A stretch of 64,000 nt of DNA. It comes from Erwinia persicina NBRC 102418 (lineage in GTDB: Bacteria > Pseudomonadota > Gammaproteobacteria > Enterobacterales > Enterobacteriaceae). Positions 52,994 through 62,743 of the stretch are shown here, piece after piece. A program made the position numbers and the translations under genes. The stretch's first letter is position 1. Every line of letters begins with the position of its first letter. The notes under the pieces are model-generated. The model did not search any database, was not told where the DNA came from, and worked only from the letters and a program-made list of their open reading frames with translations. Where the stretch lies: NCBI RefSeq assembly GCF_001571305.1, contig NZ_BCTN01000001.1, forward strand, positions 124,001 to 188,000, in the 5' to 3' direction.

Positions 52994-53920
52994 TCAGTAT
53001 CCTTTTTCACGATCGACCACGCCGATCATCGGTTCACCACGCTCAAAGCGACGAATATTGTCCAGCAGCGCTTCCACCGCACTCTCGGGCTGCGTCTGGC
53101 TGGCGATATGAGGCGTCAGCCAGACGGCCGGATGCTGCCAGAAGGCATGACCGGGCGGCAGCGGTTCCGGTGCCGTGACATCCACCACCGCTGCCCGCAG
53201 CTGCTGGCTGTCGAGGGCGCGGATTAAATCGTCATGATCCAGCTGCGCGCCGCGCCCGACCTGCACCAGCGCCGCCCCACGGGGTAACTGGCTGAACAGA
53301 TCCGCATTGAGCATCCCTTCGGTGCTGGCGGTGAGCGGCAGCAGGCAGATCAGAATGTCGGTGCGGGCAAGGAACTCGCCCAGGCGGTCACTGCCCGCAT
53401 AGCACTGTACGCCCGGCAGGTCGCGCGGCGACCGGCTCCAGCCTGCGCAGTCAAAGCCCAAGGCCACCAGCGGCTGTAGCACTGCTTCGCCCAGCGTGCC
53501 CAGCCCCATCACGCCTATGCGGCGGCTGGCAGCGGTGTGTACGTTGTGCGCCTGCCAGAGGCCCTCCCGCTGCTGTTGCAGATAGCGCGGCATATCACGG
53601 TGCAGGCCCAGCACGGCAAAGGTGACATATTCCACCATCCCGCGGGTCAGGCCCGGTTCGATCATCCGCACCACCGGCAGCGTCGGTGGCAGGCTGGCAT
53701 AGTCAAACTGATCGGCCCCTGCTCCCACCGAAAACAGTACTTTCAGGTTGGGAAACTTTTGCATAATGTCATCTGGCGGTATCCACGCCACCAGGTACCC
53801 GACCTCTTCCGGATTGCCGGTGTCCGGCCACAGATGAAAGCGGGTAGCGGGTGCCCGTTCCGCCACCAGCGCGGCCCATTTTTTCCCACGTTCGGGCTCA
53901 GACTTATAGACAATGTTCAT
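52994..53920 (-). CDS. D-isomer 2-hydroxyacid dehydrogenase (GhrA-like)
   Basis: A 308-residue NAD(P)-dependent reductase similar to glyoxylate/hydroxypyruvate reductase GhrA. Rossmann motif GVMGLGTLGEAVLQPL; catalytic Arg in LVQVGRGAQLD, Glu in VDVTAPEPLP and His in WLTPHIASQT. Shares one base with the upstream GNAT gene. Probably handles a 2-oxo acid from the pathway. Confidence 0.85.
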   Translation of the reverse strand: MNIVYKSEPERGKKWAALVAERAPATRFHLWPDTGNPEEVGYLVAWIPPDDIMQKFPNLKVLFSVGAGADQFDYASLPPTLPVVRMIEPGLTRGMVEYVTFAVLGLHRDMPRYLQQQREGLWQAHNVHTAASRRIGVMGLGTLGEAVLQPLVALGFDCAGWSRSPRDLPGVQCYAGSDRLGEFLARTDILICLLPLTASTEGMLNADLFSQLPRGAALVQVGRGAQLDHDDLIRALDSQQLRAAVVDVTAPEPLPPGHAFWQHPAVWLTPHIASQTQPESAVEALLDNIRRFERGEPMIGVVDREKGY

Positions 53921-54768
53921 CAGGCCAGCGCCTGGCTCATCAGGGCAAATGCCTGCATCCCGCCGGTTTCAGGCTGCCACGGCTCGCCTTTGTACATGGT
54001 GACCGGGGTATCCACTTCCACCAGACCCAGCCCGGTGAGCCACGGCCCCATCCCCGCCGAGCGATCGGTGTCGATGCGCACAAACTGACCGCTGACCCCG
54101 CTTAACAGCTGGCTGACCAGCAGCTTCGCATTCCCCGGGCTGCGTGCGATGACCGGGCCAATCGCATAGCCGTGACCGAAGCGGCGCAGGCAGGCAAAGC
54201 CGGCGGCCGTTCCGTTCTCTTCCAGCACCAGAAAACGCTCTGCGCTGTCGAGCAGGTTGGCAATCAGCAGCGGGCGGTGCTGCCCCAGCGCCTGACGATC
54301 CAGCGCGGTCAGCAGCGCGGCATCCTGCACGCTGGCGCTGCGCAGCTGTTGCTGTGGCCCACAGGCAATGGCGGAGACCGCCGCCAGCTCCCGGCACTGA
54401 TGCTGTTCAACGTGGCCGGTGGCGACAAAGCCCAGCTTTTCATACAGCGGTTTACCCGCCTCCGTCGCGTGCAGCCGCACGTGGCTCCCCTCCAGCTTCG
54501 CCAGCGTCTGCTGCATCAGATCTCTGCCAATGCCGCGCCCCTGCTGGTCCCCGCTGACAATCACCAGCCCGAGCGTGGCGTAATCACGCCCCCAGCGCCA
54601 GCGCAGCGCGGTGCCAATCACCTCGCCCTTCTCCACGGCCACCAGGCCTTCACCCAGCCGCAGCGCCTGCTGCCAGTCGGCACGGCGGTGCGGCCATTTC
54701 ACCTGCTGCGTCAGGGCAAAGGCGGCATCCAGATGGGTTTCGTTCATCGCAACAAATTCAATCGTCAT
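53920..54768 (-). CDS. Double GNAT-domain acetyltransferase
   Basis: A 282-residue protein with an N-terminal GNAT domain (VSGDQQGRGIGRDLMQQTL is the CoA loop) and a second, divergent GNAT-like half (RFLVLEENGTAAGFACLRRFGHGYAIGPV). Nine bases after the FAD oxidase. The tandem form occurs in bacterial acetyltransferases within amino-acid catabolic operons. Substrate unknown. Confidence 0.8.
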   Translation of the reverse strand: MTIEFVAMNETHLDAAFALTQQVKWPHRRADWQQALRLGEGLVAVEKGEVIGTALRWRWGRDYATLGLVIVSGDQQGRGIGRDLMQQTLAKLEGSHVRLHATEAGKPLYEKLGFVATGHVEQHQCRELAAVSAIACGPQQQLRSASVQDAALLTALDRQALGQHRPLLIANLLDSAERFLVLEENGTAAGFACLRRFGHGYAIGPVIARSPGNAKLLVSQLLSGVSGQFVRIDTDRSAGMGPWLTGLGLVEVDTPVTMYKGEPWQPETGGMQAFALMSQALA

Positions 54769-54777
54769 TTCGGCTCC

Positions 54778-56109
54778 TTACATCATTCCCGGCGCATCAA
54801 GGCCGGAACCGTCGATCAGCCGTTCGTAGCGGAACGGCGTCGGATCAACAATCGGGGTATCTTTCGTGGCAAGATCAGCGGCCAGCCGCCCGGCTCCGGG
54901 GCCAATGCCAAAACCGTGGGCGCTGTAACCGGCGGACAGCACCAGGCCGGGCAGTTTGCCGACCGGGGAGATCACCGGCACGGCATCGGCGGTGCTGTCG
55001 ATCATTCCGCCCCAGGCCTGCTCCAGACGCACCTTCTCCATCGACGGGAACTCTTTACGCATGGCACTCAGCCCCTCCTCCACCATCGCCATATCCGGCG
55101 ACGGGTCGAGAATGCGCACTTTTTCAAACGGTGAGATGCCGTCCATACGCCAGTGGGCGTATGCTTCCGGCCCGGTGATAAACGGACCAATGCCGAGGTT
55201 GATCTTCAGGTTTTTACGCCGCGCCTTAAAAGTCGGCCAGAACTGACGGGCATAGCGCAGGCCCTGCAGGCCAGGTTCCAGGCGGCCCCGTCCGGAGACA
55301 GACACGGTGTAACTGCCGTCCAGCTGCGGGCGGCAGGCGAAGCCCGGCGTATACAGCGGCAGGGCAATTTTTTGTTCGATGGGCGCGGTGCGGAACGCCG
55401 TGCCAATGACGTTGCCGAGAGGCAGATCGATACCGTGACGGCGGCAGAACATGGAGGTCCAGGTGCCGCCTGCGCAGATCACACTGCTGGTTTTGATTAG
55501 CCCCCGTTCGGTGAGCACGCCGCTGACGCGGCCGGCGGAAATATCCAGCCCGCGCACCGCGCACTGCTGAAACACCATCGCACCCAGCCGCTGGGCGGCA
55601 ATCGCCAGGCCCGGCGCCGCCAGTGAAGGCTCGGCGTGTCCGTCAGTCGGCGAGGATACGCCCCCCAGCCATGCGCTGGTGCTGCCCGGCGTCATCGCCC
55701 TGGCCCGCTCCGCCGTGAGGATCTCACTGTGGAAGTCATAGCCTCTGGCCATCTTATTCCAGGCTTCCCAGGCGTTGATGTCGTCCTGGTTCTGGGTGGC
55801 GTACACCAGGCCGCTGCGGCGGAAGCCCAGCTCTTCCCCGGTTTCCGCCCCCAGTTCCCCCCAGCGTTGCAGCGCGTATTTGATTAACGGCAGCTCGCGC
55901 TCGTCGCGATTCTGCTGACGGCACCAGCCCCAGTTGCGGCTTGACTGTTCGCCGCTGACCAGGCCCTTTTCAATCAGCACCACGCTGACGCCTTTTTTCG
56001 CCAGTTCATAGGCAGCAGCGGCCCCGGCAATGCCGGCGCCAATGACCACCACATCGGCCGAAGGCGGAAAATGCGGGCTGTCCTGTACATATCGAATGGG
56101 TGCGGGCAT
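54778..56109 (-). CDS. FAD-dependent amine/amino-acid oxidase (DAO family)
   Basis: A 443-residue flavoenzyme of the glycine/D-amino acid oxidase fold. FAD loop SADVVVIGAGIAGAAAAYEL near residue 18 ends with Glu in VVLIEKG. C-terminal GYSAHGFGIGPGAGRLAADL is the second FAD contact. It follows the dual ATPase gene, suggesting oxidation of the imported compound at a C-N bond. Confidence 0.85.
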   Translation of the reverse strand: MPAPIRYVQDSPHFPPSADVVVIGAGIAGAAAAYELAKKGVSVVLIEKGLVSGEQSSRNWGWCRQQNRDERELPLIKYALQRWGELGAETGEELGFRRSGLVYATQNQDDINAWEAWNKMARGYDFHSEILTAERARAMTPGSTSAWLGGVSSPTDGHAEPSLAAPGLAIAAQRLGAMVFQQCAVRGLDISAGRVSGVLTERGLIKTSSVICAGGTWTSMFCRRHGIDLPLGNVIGTAFRTAPIEQKIALPLYTPGFACRPQLDGSYTVSVSGRGRLEPGLQGLRYARQFWPTFKARRKNLKINLGIGPFITGPEAYAHWRMDGISPFEKVRILDPSPDMAMVEEGLSAMRKEFPSMEKVRLEQAWGGMIDSTADAVPVISPVGKLPGLVLSAGYSAHGFGIGPGAGRLAADLATKDTPIVDPTPFRYERLIDGSGLDAPGMM

Positions 56110-56205
56110 GTTGTTCCTTACCTGAAAATAGTGTGACGGGCAGACCGGAAAAAAGCGTCCGCCCCTTCATCAATCAGCGACTGCGGCACTGCCGGTCGCC
56201 CCGTC

Positions 56206-57870
56206 TTACAAGGCGATATCGCTCTCTTCGTGTTCATCCAGCCAGCCCTGACGCAGCTCCGGCACGGCGCGTTTCAGCCGCTCATAGTACAGCTCGGTGG
56301 AAGGCTTGTCGTAGTCGGCGCGCGCGACCTGGGTGACCATCCGGCCATTTTTCACCACAATAATCTCGTCACACACCGAACGCACCGCATGCAGGTCATG
56401 GCTGATAAACAGCACCGACAGGCCCAGCTCGCGGCGCAGTTCGGTGATCAGATCCAGCACGGCCGCCGCCACCACGGTATCCAGCGCCGAAGTCACCTCA
56501 TCACACAGGATCAGGTCCGGCTCGGCCGCCAGCGCACGGGCCAGATTGACGCGCTGCTTCTGCCCCCCGGACAGCGACCAGGGCTTACGCCACAGCACGC
56601 TGCGCGGCAGGCGCACCAGATCGAGCAGTTGCAGCATGCGCCGCTCCAGTGGCTGACCGCGCAGACCGTGAAACAGCTTCAGCGGACGCTTAAGAATGGT
56701 TTCAATACTGTGCGCCGGGTTCAGGGCGGTATCCGCCATCTGGAACACATACTGGATGCGGCGCAGTTCGTTTTCCGGGCGTTGATGCATATCCCCGGCA
56801 ATGTAGTGACCGTTAAACAGAAGATGGCCGCTGCACGGTTTGTTCATCCCGGCGATGGCGTGGGCCAGCGTGGTTTTACCCGAGCCGGACTCCCCGATAA
56901 TACCAATGGCCTGGCCGCGATACAGGCTGAAGTTAATCTCCTGCAGGATCTTAATTTTCGGCTGGCCGTCACTGTCCAGCGGGCCGTAACCGGCCGACAG
57001 GTCGCGCACCTGCAGCAGCGGCTGCACGCTGTCATCCGGAGCCTGCCACGGACTCGGTCGCGGTTTCTGCCTGGCCGCTTCCAGCAGCAGATGGCTGTAC
57101 TCCGCTTTCGGTGCGCGCAGCAGCTGTTCGGTGGTGCCGTATTCCGCAATGGCCCCCTTCAGCAGCACGAGGATTTTATCCGCCATCTGCGCCACTACCG
57201 CCAGGTCATGGCTGACGTAGATGGCGGTGGTGCCGCGCTGGCGTACCACGCGGCGAAAGGCTTTCAGCACTTCGACCTGGGTGGTGACATCCAGGGCAGT
57301 GGTCGGTTCATCGAGGATCACCACCTCCGGGTCGCTGATCAGCGCCATGGCGGTCATCAGACGCTGGAGCTGGCCGCCGGACACCTGGTGCGGATAGCGG
57401 TCACCGATGGTTTCCGGGTTGGGCAGCGCCAGCTCGCGGAACAGCTCAATGGCCTTGGTTTCCGCATCGGCGCGGTTCATCACGCCGTGGATCACCACCG
57501 GCTCCACCACCTGGTCCATGATCTTCATCGCCGGGTTGAAAGAGGCCGCGGCACTCTGGGCGATATAGGCCACTTTATTGCCGCGGAACTGACACAGCTG
57601 TGACGGCGTCAGCGAGGTGACGTCCGTTCCGGCAAGGTGGACGGTGCCCCCGGCAATCTGACAGCCGTGGCGGGCATAGCCCATCAGCGCCAGGGCAATG
57701 GTGGTTTTGCCGGAACCGGACTCGCCAATCAGGGCCAGCACTTCCCCCTTCTGCACGGTGAAGTGAATGTCGGAGACCAGCGCAATTTCGCGCCCGTCAT
57801 CGGCCTGCGCAGTGACCCGCAGGCCATCGACGGAGACCACCGGCGTAGACGCATGTGGCGTAATATTCAT
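56206..57870 (-). CDS. Peptide-class ABC importer, fused dual ATPase
   Basis: A 554-residue protein with two complete ABC domains (DppD-DppF-like). Domain 1: [28 protein letters not shown]. Domain 2: [28 protein letters not shown] (Val replaces the usual Pro). The permease gene overlaps its start by ATGA. Forms one importer with the two permeases and the Tat-type binding protein. Confidence 0.9.
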   Translation of the reverse strand: MNITPHASTPVVSVDGLRVTAQADDGREIALVSDIHFTVQKGEVLALIGESGSGKTTIALALMGYARHGCQIAGGTVHLAGTDVTSLTPSQLCQFRGNKVAYIAQSAAASFNPAMKIMDQVVEPVVIHGVMNRADAETKAIELFRELALPNPETIGDRYPHQVSGGQLQRLMTAMALISDPEVVILDEPTTALDVTTQVEVLKAFRRVVRQRGTTAIYVSHDLAVVAQMADKILVLLKGAIAEYGTTEQLLRAPKAEYSHLLLEAARQKPRPSPWQAPDDSVQPLLQVRDLSAGYGPLDSDGQPKIKILQEINFSLYRGQAIGIIGESGSGKTTLAHAIAGMNKPCSGHLLFNGHYIAGDMHQRPENELRRIQYVFQMADTALNPAHSIETILKRPLKLFHGLRGQPLERRMLQLLDLVRLPRSVLWRKPWSLSGGQKQRVNLARALAAEPDLILCDEVTSALDTVVAAAVLDLITELRRELGLSVLFISHDLHAVRSVCDEIIVVKNGRMVTQVARADYDKPSTELYYERLKRAVPELRQGWLDEHEESDIAL

Positions 57871-58721
57871 GCAACCCCCTTAGCAACCACGGTTAAGGAA
57901 CGCATCGACTGCAGGCTGTCAATAAACAGGTTGGCCCCGATGGTCAGACTGGCAATCGCCAGCGCCGGCATCAGCACCGCCGGGGAGCCATCAAATAATC
58001 CCTGTAAGTTTTCGCGCACCAGGGTGCCCCAGTCGGCATAAGGCGGCTGCACGCCCAGCCCGAGGAAGCTCAGACCACTGAGCAGCAGCACGATATAGAC
58101 AAAGCGCAGACCGAAGTCGGTCAGCATCGGGTGCAGCATATTCGGCAGAATATCGTGGATCGCCACGTACAGACGGCTCTCTCCGCGCAGGCGGGAGGCC
58201 TGGACATAATCCATCGAACGCAGGCTGGAGGCCATGGCATAGGCAATGCGGTACGCCCCCGGCCAGTAGGTAAACACGGCGGTAATAATCAGCATCGGCA
58301 GCGACGAGCCAAACACCGCGACGATCATCAGCGCAAGGATTTTGCCCGGCAGCACCAGCATGGCGTCGTTGATGCGCCCCAGCACCTCTTCCAGCCAGCG
58401 CCCGGCGACGGCCGCCAGCAGCGCCAGCAGCGTACCGACCAGGCTGGCCAGCACGGCTGCAGTGAGCGCCAGACCGATGGAGTAGCGTGCGCCGAACAGG
58501 ATACGGCTGAAAATATCGCGCCCGAGGTAGTCGGTGCCGAACCAGAATTCGCGGCTGAAGTCACCAAACAGCGGACCGCCGCCGATATCCTCCAGGTTGT
58601 GCGGCGCGAGGGCAGTGCCAAACACCGCCATAAAGATCCAGAACAGGGTGATCAGCAGGCCGATACGGCCGCTGATGGTGAGCGATTGAAAGAAGCGCCA
58701 CGGCAGCGTCAACAGATTCAT
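57867..58721 (-). CDS. Peptide-class ABC importer, permease 2 (DppC-like)
   Basis: A 284-residue DppC-type permease; the diagnostic FGTDYLGRDIFSRILFGARYS is present. ATG 58721 overlaps the preceding stop (TGATG) and has GGAGGGG upstream; GTG 58733 is less likely. Confidence 0.88.
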   Translation of the reverse strand: MNLLTLPWRFFQSLTISGRIGLLITLFWIFMAVFGTALAPHNLEDIGGGPLFGDFSREFWFGTDYLGRDIFSRILFGARYSIGLALTAAVLASLVGTLLALLAAVAGRWLEEVLGRINDAMLVLPGKILALMIVAVFGSSLPMLIITAVFTYWPGAYRIAYAMASSLRSMDYVQASRLRGESRLYVAIHDILPNMLHPMLTDFGLRFVYIVLLLSGLSFLGLGVQPPYADWGTLVRENLQGLFDGSPAVLMPALAIASLTIGANLFIDSLQSMRSLTVVAKGVA

Positions 58722-59674
58722 CAGCCCCTCCACTTAGGATTGAATGCGATAGTCAGAATGTCAGCGGCCAGCAGCAGCACCAGATAGCAGACGGCGAAGA
58801 ACATGACGCACAGCTGCACCACCGGCAGGTCGCGGTTGCTGACCGCATCCACCATCTGGCTGGCCAGCCCCGGGTAACTGAAGATACTTTCGATAATGAT
58901 CACGCCGCCAAACAGGTACGAGAGGCTGAGTGAGATGGCATTGGCAATCGGCCCCACGGCATTCGGCAACGCGTGGCGCAGCATGGCACGCAGCGGCGAG
59001 ACGCCTTTTAACAGGGTCATTTCCAGATACGGGCTGTCCATCTGATTGACGATGGCTGCCCGGGTCATCCTTGCCATCTGCGCCACCACCACGCAGCACA
59101 GCGTCATCACCGGCAGGGCAAAGGTGCGCAGAAAGCCGAGGAAGTCCTGATGGGTGGAGCCCAGCGACATCGCCGGCACCCACTGCAGTTTGACCGCGAA
59201 GATAATCACTGCCACGGTGGCAACGAGAAACTCCGGTACCGCCACCACGGCCATGGTGCTGACCACCAGCGCACGATCGAGCAAGGATCCGCGCTTCATG
59301 GCCGCGGTAATGCCAATAAACAGCGCCAGCGGCACCGACACCAGGGTGGTAGTGACGGCGAGCTGGAAGGTGGCCGGTATACGCTGTGCCACCAGCTGAG
59401 TCACCGGAAGATTACTGGCGAACGAGGTGCCAAAGTCGCCCTGAAACATGCCGGCCAGCCAGCTGAAGTAACGCATCACCAGCGGCTGATCGAGGCCGAG
59501 CTGCTGGCGCAGTGCCGCGACCGTTTCCGGCGTCGCGGACTGGCCGAGGATCATCTGTGCGGCGTCCCCCGGCAGCATACTGGTGATAAAGAACACCAGC
59601 GCCGAGACAATCAGCAGCGTCAGTATGCCCGACCCGATGCGCCGGAATATCAGTGTCAAAAGGTACCTGTTCAT
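58721..59674 (-). CDS. Peptide-class ABC importer, permease 1 (DppB-like)
   Basis: A 317-residue DppB-type permease with FFITSMLPGDAAQMILGQSATPE at the N-terminus and VIIIESIFSYPGLASQMVDAV near the end. ATG 59674 has AGGAGA seven bases upstream; a second ATG two codons earlier lies too close to that site. Confidence 0.88.
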   Translation of the reverse strand: MNRYLLTLIFRRIGSGILTLLIVSALVFFITSMLPGDAAQMILGQSATPETVAALRQQLGLDQPLVMRYFSWLAGMFQGDFGTSFASNLPVTQLVAQRIPATFQLAVTTTLVSVPLALFIGITAAMKRGSLLDRALVVSTMAVVAVPEFLVATVAVIIFAVKLQWVPAMSLGSTHQDFLGFLRTFALPVMTLCCVVVAQMARMTRAAIVNQMDSPYLEMTLLKGVSPLRAMLRHALPNAVGPIANAISLSLSYLFGGVIIIESIFSYPGLASQMVDAVSNRDLPVVQLCVMFFAVCYLVLLLAADILTIAFNPKWRG

Positions 59675-59703
59675 CGCCATTCTCCTGGTGAAAGTTTAAA
59701 AAT

Positions 59704-61308
59704 TTACGACGTCAGCCAGGCATACTCGTGGAAGCGATAGCCCATCATCATGCCTGATGGCATCGCTTCTACCCCTTTCACTTTGTTACTGCAGCCATCC
59801 ATCGTACTGATAAAGGCCGGGATCAGCGTGCCGCAGTTGTCGTACACCAGCTTCTGCATGTCGCCATACATCTGCTTGCGTTTTGCCTGGTCGCTTTCAC
59901 CCCGGGCGGCGGTGACCAGCTGGTCAAACTGGGCATTTTTCCAGCCCGATTCGTTCCAGGATGCGGTGGAGTAATAGAACTGGGAGAACAGCATATCCAG
60001 CGTCGGACGCGGGTTGACCGAACCGTAACCGATGGGATCTTTCATCCAGTGGGCCGACCAGTAACCGTCATACGGCACGCGGCGTACCGCCACGTTAAGA
60101 CCGGCAGAGCGGGCAATCTGCTGTAGCAGCTGGCCGCCCTCAACGGCCCCTTCGATGTTCGGCGTGGTGATCACTTCTATTTTCGCGCCGACCATATTGG
60201 CCTTCTTCAGGTGAAACTTCGCCTTATCGAGATCCAGCGGACGCTGCGGCAGATCCTTGTTAAACATCGGATGCCACGGCGGCACCGGCGTGTCGTTACC
60301 GATATCCCCGAAGCCCTGCAGCACGGTCTTGACGATCATCTCGCGCGGCTGCAGATATTTCATTGCCAGCACGAAGTCCGGGTGGTTACCCGGCGCACGG
60401 TCAGTACGGATAATCAGGTCGCTGTACATGCCTGATTTGCTCTCCATGATGGTAAATTTGCCGTTCTGCCGCAGGCGTTTAACGTCATTGGCGGAGAGCG
60501 TGGACACCATATGCAGGTCGCCGGACATCAGGGCGTTGACGCGTGCCGCAGGATCCGTCACCCCCATCAGCTCCACTTCATCAAGGTGAGGCAGGCCCGG
60601 TTTGTAGTAATTTTTGTTTTTGCTGCCGACGGTGCGTACGCCCGGCTGGAATGAGGTCAGCACAAACGGCCCGGTGCCAATCGCTTTACTGAAGTCTTTG
60701 GTGCCGTCCTGCACGATCAGGAAAGAGCTGGTGGCCAGAATCGACGGCAGGTCGACGTTAGGCTGATCTAACGTGATCTGCACTTCCCCCGGGCTCACCG
60801 CCTTGATCTCTTTCATCTGGCTGGCGAGGGTGATGACCGTTGAGGCCACCGCCGGGTCTTTGTGGCGGCTGAGGGAGTAGACCACGTCGGCGGCAGTCAG
60901 TGCTTTACCGTCGTGGAAGGTGACGCCGGGACGCAGCTTCACCTGCCAGACCAGACCGTCGCTGCTGGTCATCGATTCTGCCAGCGCGGGCTGCGCCTTC
61001 AGGTCTTTATCCAGCTCCATCAGGCCGCTGTAGAACATAAACTGACGGCAGTAGTCGCCGCTGTTGCTGCCTTTCGCCGGGTCGAGGGTATCACTGGCCG
61101 AGGCGTTGGCGACCGCAGCACGCAGTTTGCCCCCCTTGACCGGCGTTTCCGCAGCGAAGCTGAACTCCGGGAAACCAATCAGGCCGGTGCTCATTACCGC
61201 GCCGGCGGACAGCAGCTTCATCATGCCGCGTCGGGAAATGGCAACATCCGTTATCGCCTGGGTCAAATTCGGGTTAACACGGCTAAATTCTTTGCGAAAT
61301 TTACTCAT
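59704..61308 (-). CDS. Peptide-class ABC importer, Tat-exported binding protein (SBP_bac_5)
   Basis: A 534-residue solute-binding protein. The N-terminus has a twin-arginine signal (ISRRGMMKLLSAGAVMS) and cleavage is expected near FAAETP, so it is exported folded by Tat rather than by Sec, uncommon for this family. Family marks include VWQVKLRPGVTFHDGKALTAADVVYSL. ATG 61308 has GAGGG seven bases before it. First gene of the importer, downstream of the PuuB-like oxidase. Confidence 0.87.
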   Translation of the reverse strand: MSKFRKEFSRVNPNLTQAITDVAISRRGMMKLLSAGAVMSTGLIGFPEFSFAAETPVKGGKLRAAVANASASDTLDPAKGSNSGDYCRQFMFYSGLMELDKDLKAQPALAESMTSSDGLVWQVKLRPGVTFHDGKALTAADVVYSLSRHKDPAVASTVITLASQMKEIKAVSPGEVQITLDQPNVDLPSILATSSFLIVQDGTKDFSKAIGTGPFVLTSFQPGVRTVGSKNKNYYKPGLPHLDEVELMGVTDPAARVNALMSGDLHMVSTLSANDVKRLRQNGKFTIMESKSGMYSDLIIRTDRAPGNHPDFVLAMKYLQPREMIVKTVLQGFGDIGNDTPVPPWHPMFNKDLPQRPLDLDKAKFHLKKANMVGAKIEVITTPNIEGAVEGGQLLQQIARSAGLNVAVRRVPYDGYWSAHWMKDPIGYGSVNPRPTLDMLFSQFYYSTASWNESGWKNAQFDQLVTAARGESDQAKRKQMYGDMQKLVYDNCGTLIPAFISTMDGCSNKVKGVEAMPSGMMMGYRFHEYAWLTS

Positions 61309-61367
61309 TTGCATACCCTCGATGTTGAAATCAGCGATCCCCTGAATCATTGGGGCCGCCGCAGAAC

Positions 61368-61399
61368 GGCAACGTAGCGGATCCCCGCGAGCCGTTGCC
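61368..61399. repeat. REP-like hairpin between the FAD oxidase and the importer
   Basis: GGCAACG (61368-61374) pairs with CGTTGCC (61393-61399), with an inner GCGG/CCGC stem. It sits in the 139-base gap and may adjust message levels. Confidence 0.4.
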
Positions 61400-61447
61400 A
61401 GCCCGTGGTGAAAGCCAGCGTGTCGGTGGCCCGAAGAATGGCGGGGA

Positions 61448-62725
61448 TCAGGAAAATTTATCTTTGGCTTTGTAGTAAAGCCCCGCTACCGGCAGGAACC
61501 AGGGCTTACCGAAGTAGCCGGGAACCGCTGGCCAGCTGTTGCGCTGCCACGGGTTGTCGTTACTTTTTTCTGCTATCAGATCGGCCATCACCCGGCCCAT
61601 CCACACGGACATCTGGGTGCCGTGCCCGCTGTAGCCCAGCGAGTAAAACACCCCGTCCTGTTCACCGGCATGGGGCAGTCGGTCAGCGGTCATATCCACC
61701 AGTCCCCCCCAGCAGTAATCGATGGCAACGTTACCCAGCGCCGGGAACATGGCCTGCATCCCCGCCTTCAGTACTTCGCCACTTTTCGCATCCGACGTCG
61801 GGTTGCTGATGGCAAAGCGGGCGCGGCCGCCAAACACCAGACGACGGTCGGCAGTGGTGCGCAGATAGTTGCCCAGGTTCAGCGAGGTGACATAGGTGCG
61901 GTCACCCGGCAGTAAACGGTTGAGCAGACCGGCTTCCAGGGGTTCCGTCACCACCACAAAGCTGCCCACCGGGATAATGCGCCGCTGGAACCACTCAAAC
62001 GGGCCGCTATTCGAGCAGCCGGTGGCCATCAGCACTTTTTCGGCGACGATATCGCCCTTCGCGGTGCTGACCCGGTGGCGGTAGCCGTTAAGCCGCGTCA
62101 GACCGGTGACTGCCCGGTGCGGATAGATGGCCGCACCGGCACGGGCTGCGGCTTCCGCCAGGCCGACGCCAAACTTACCCATGTGCATCTGACCGCCGTG
62201 ATGCTGTAACAGCGCACCGTGGAACTGCGGCGAGTCAATCTCACGTTTCACTTCATCCGCGCTGAGGATTTCCACGTCCGGGTCAACGTGGCGTTTCATC
62301 ATCTCGCATGCCGCCACCAGCGACGGCAGATGTGACGCCTTGCTGGCCAGTTTCAGCTTGCCGCAGCGGCGGAAATCACAGTCGATCTGCTCGCTGGCGA
62401 CCACGCCCTGCACGTAGTCCACCGCATCGGCAAAGGCCCGGTAGTAGCGGGTAGCCTGTTCGACGCCCTGGGACTCCACCATCGCGGCGAAGTTCTGTGC
62501 CACCCCGGTATTACAGTGACCGCCGTTGCGCCCGGAGGCCTGGCTCATGACCTCACCCGCTTCCAGCACCACCACGTTGACGCCGCTGCGGGCAAGACTG
62601 AGTGCGGCAGAGATGCCGGTAAAGCCGCCGCCAATCACCACCACATCTGCGGTGGCTGGCAGGTCTCCGGGGGTTGCCCCGGTGAATACCGGGGCCGTTG
62701 CCTGCCAGAATGATTCCAGTTTCAT
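61448..62725 (-). CDS. FAD-dependent oxidase (PuuB/OrdL-like)
   Basis: A 425-residue DAO-family enzyme near gamma-glutamylputrescine oxidase in size (E. coli PuuB has 426). FAD loop VVVIGGGFTGISAALSLARSGVNV; then SGRNGGHCNTGV, typical of this group. C-terminal GYSGHGTQMSVWMGRVMADL. With the aldehyde dehydrogenase upstream it mirrors puuC-puuB, but puuA, puuD and puuP are absent, so the amine need not be putrescine. Confidence 0.85.
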   Translation of the reverse strand: MKLESFWQATAPVFTGATPGDLPATADVVVIGGGFTGISAALSLARSGVNVVVLEAGEVMSQASGRNGGHCNTGVAQNFAAMVESQGVEQATRYYRAFADAVDYVQGVVASEQIDCDFRRCGKLKLASKASHLPSLVAACEMMKRHVDPDVEILSADEVKREIDSPQFHGALLQHHGGQMHMGKFGVGLAEAAARAGAAIYPHRAVTGLTRLNGYRHRVSTAKGDIVAEKVLMATGCSNSGPFEWFQRRIIPVGSFVVVTEPLEAGLLNRLLPGDRTYVTSLNLGNYLRTTADRRLVFGGRARFAISNPTSDAKSGEVLKAGMQAMFPALGNVAIDYCWGGLVDMTADRLPHAGEQDGVFYSLGYSGHGTQMSVWMGRVMADLIAEKSNDNPWQRNSWPAVPGYFGKPWFLPVAGLYYKAKDKFS

Positions 62726-62743
62726 GCCCTGCTCCTCTGCGGC

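Noticed and set aside
56230-57603. Plus-strand open frame of about 450 codons opposite the dual ATPase
   Set aside because: Antisense to a protein with intact Walker and signature motifs; composition typical of a shadow frame.
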